A stretch of DNA of 64,000 nucleotides from assembly GCA_964492895.1 (NCBI GenBank), contig CAZBLR010000004.1:37490-101489 (forward strand), in the 5' to 3' direction. Of the stretch, positions 63,456 through 64,000 are shown piece after piece; the stretch's first letter is position 1; the number at the start of each line of letters is the position of its first letter. The stretch is from DATLWN01 sp964492895 (GTDB taxonomy: Bacteria; Pseudomonadota; Zetaproteobacteria; Mariprofundales; Mariprofundaceae). Below the pieces are notes generated by a model. It did no database searches and had not been told where the DNA came from. It saw nothing but the letters and a program-made list of their open reading frames with translations. The position numbers and the translations under genes are program-made.

Positions 63456-64000
63456 TTAATCCCAAATATAACCTTCGGTCGGAGACGAGGCACTGGCGAA
63501 TGCACGCTTGGGCATGCGCCCGGCCAGATACGCCTGGCGGCCGGCGCGCACGGCGTCGCGCATGGCCATGGCCATCAGGCACTCGTCCTTCGCCTCGGCG
63601 ATGGCGGTGTTGATCAGCGCCGCGTCGGCGCCCAGCTCCATGGCCTTGGCGGCGTCGCTGGCCGTGCCGATGCCGGCATCGACGACGATGGGCACGGACG
63701 CGCGCTGCTTGATGACACGGATATTGAACGGGTTGGCGAGCCCCCGGCCGGAGCCGATCGGGTTGCCGAGCGGCATCACCGCCGCGCAGCCGATCTCCTC
63801 CAGGCGTTTGGCCACGATGGGATCGTCGTTGGTGTACACCATGACCTGGAAGCCCTCGGCCACCAGGATCTCCGCCGCCTTGATCGTCTCGACGACGTTC
63901 GGGTACAGCGTTTCGGTATCGCCCAGCACCTCGAGCTTGACCAGGTCCCAGCCGCCGGCCTCGCGCGCCAGCCTCAGCGTGCGCACCGCATCCTCGGCAT
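63456..64000 (-). CDS. thiG: Thiazole synthase (partial, 5' end outside window)
   Basis: ThiG forms the thiazole phosphate ring of thiamine from deoxyxylulose phosphate, dehydroglycine and the ThiS thiocarboxylate. The visible 181 codons are the C-terminal two-thirds of a roughly 260-residue protein. The Schiff-base lysine lies in DLVKLEVLGDTETLYPN. The phosphate-binding parts are VMPLGNPIGSGRG and VVDAGIGTASDAAKAMELGADAAL. The ending ASASSPTEGYIWD is typical. The frame is open to the window edge. The partners thiS and trmB or thiE are expected upstream. Confidence 0.96.
   Translation of the reverse strand, partial: AEDAVRTLRLAREAGGWDLVKLEVLGDTETLYPNVVETIKAAEILVAEGFQVMVYTNDDPIVAKRLEEIGCAAVMPLGNPIGSGRGLANPFNIRVIKQRASVPIVVDAGIGTASDAAKAMELGADAALINTAIAEAKDECLMAMAMRDAVRAGRQAYLAGRMPKRAFASASSPTEGYIWD

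Overview
The window is about 64 kb of GC-rich, gene-dense bacterial chromosome. It contains one 100-N scaffold gap at 41808-41907. Gene content suggests a gammaproteobacterium, or less likely a betaproteobacterium. The evidence is a one-piece tmRNA with an AND-type tag, UbiC, a hemD-hemX-hemY cluster, a zinc-type HemB, a Cpx-like system with a Spy/CpxP-like partner, and complex I with separate NuoC and NuoD. A sucrose synthesis operon (sps-spp-fruK-ams), known from halotolerant methanotrophs and some chemolithotrophs, suggests an organism that uses sucrose as osmolyte or reserve. The species cannot be named from this sequence alone.

Layout. 1-12351 (minus): nuoA to nuoM, tightly overlapped, with nuoM cut by the window edge and a good promoter near 12429-12457. 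12517-12865 (minus): ssrA. 12954-16461: MarC-like protein, sodium:solute symporter, UbiC and RsmE. 16513-17630: tRNA-Thr(CGT) followed by two decayed copies of its 3' end, each with its own terminator, enclosing two small orphan genes. 17658-25469: envelope and lipid genes (NlpC/P60, YihY/BrkB, cardiolipin synthase, alcohol dehydrogenase, patatin, a pentapeptide-repeat exported protein, Sel1 protein, dienelactone hydrolase). 25520-30765: hybrid histidine kinase, a NERD-like protein lacking the usual active site, and RecQ. 30857-34796: hemD-hemB-hemX-hemY. 34906-38793: Rieske protein, DUF255 protein, MurI, SDR. 38856-44048: NusG-II protein, Gx transporter, TonB-like protein, MutY, gamma-glutamyltransferase, TerB-like protein. 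44062-48548: M48 peptidase, Cpx-like kinase and regulator divergent from a Spy/CpxP-like gene, ApaG. 48578-52134: membrane protein, EamA transporter, HDAC-like protein, SAP plus receiver-like protein. 52123-57970 (minus): sucrose operon. 58061-64000 (minus): membrane protein, Old Yellow Enzyme, TrhP, ZIP transporter, HemE and the 3' part of ThiG.

Functional themes are respiration (complex I), heme synthesis (HemB, HemD, HemE, HemX, HemY), sucrose metabolism, and envelope stress and peptidoglycan functions. The most notable signals are a perfect CpxR box between the Cpx-like pair and its Spy/CpxP-like neighbour, the triple tRNA-Thr scar, an exported protein with seven V-x-x-P-x repeats, a receiver-like domain fused to a SAP-like domain, and evidence that the N gap in ggt is an unmerged contig overlap. 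I found no CRISPR array, insertion sequence, prophage or recognisable defence system.
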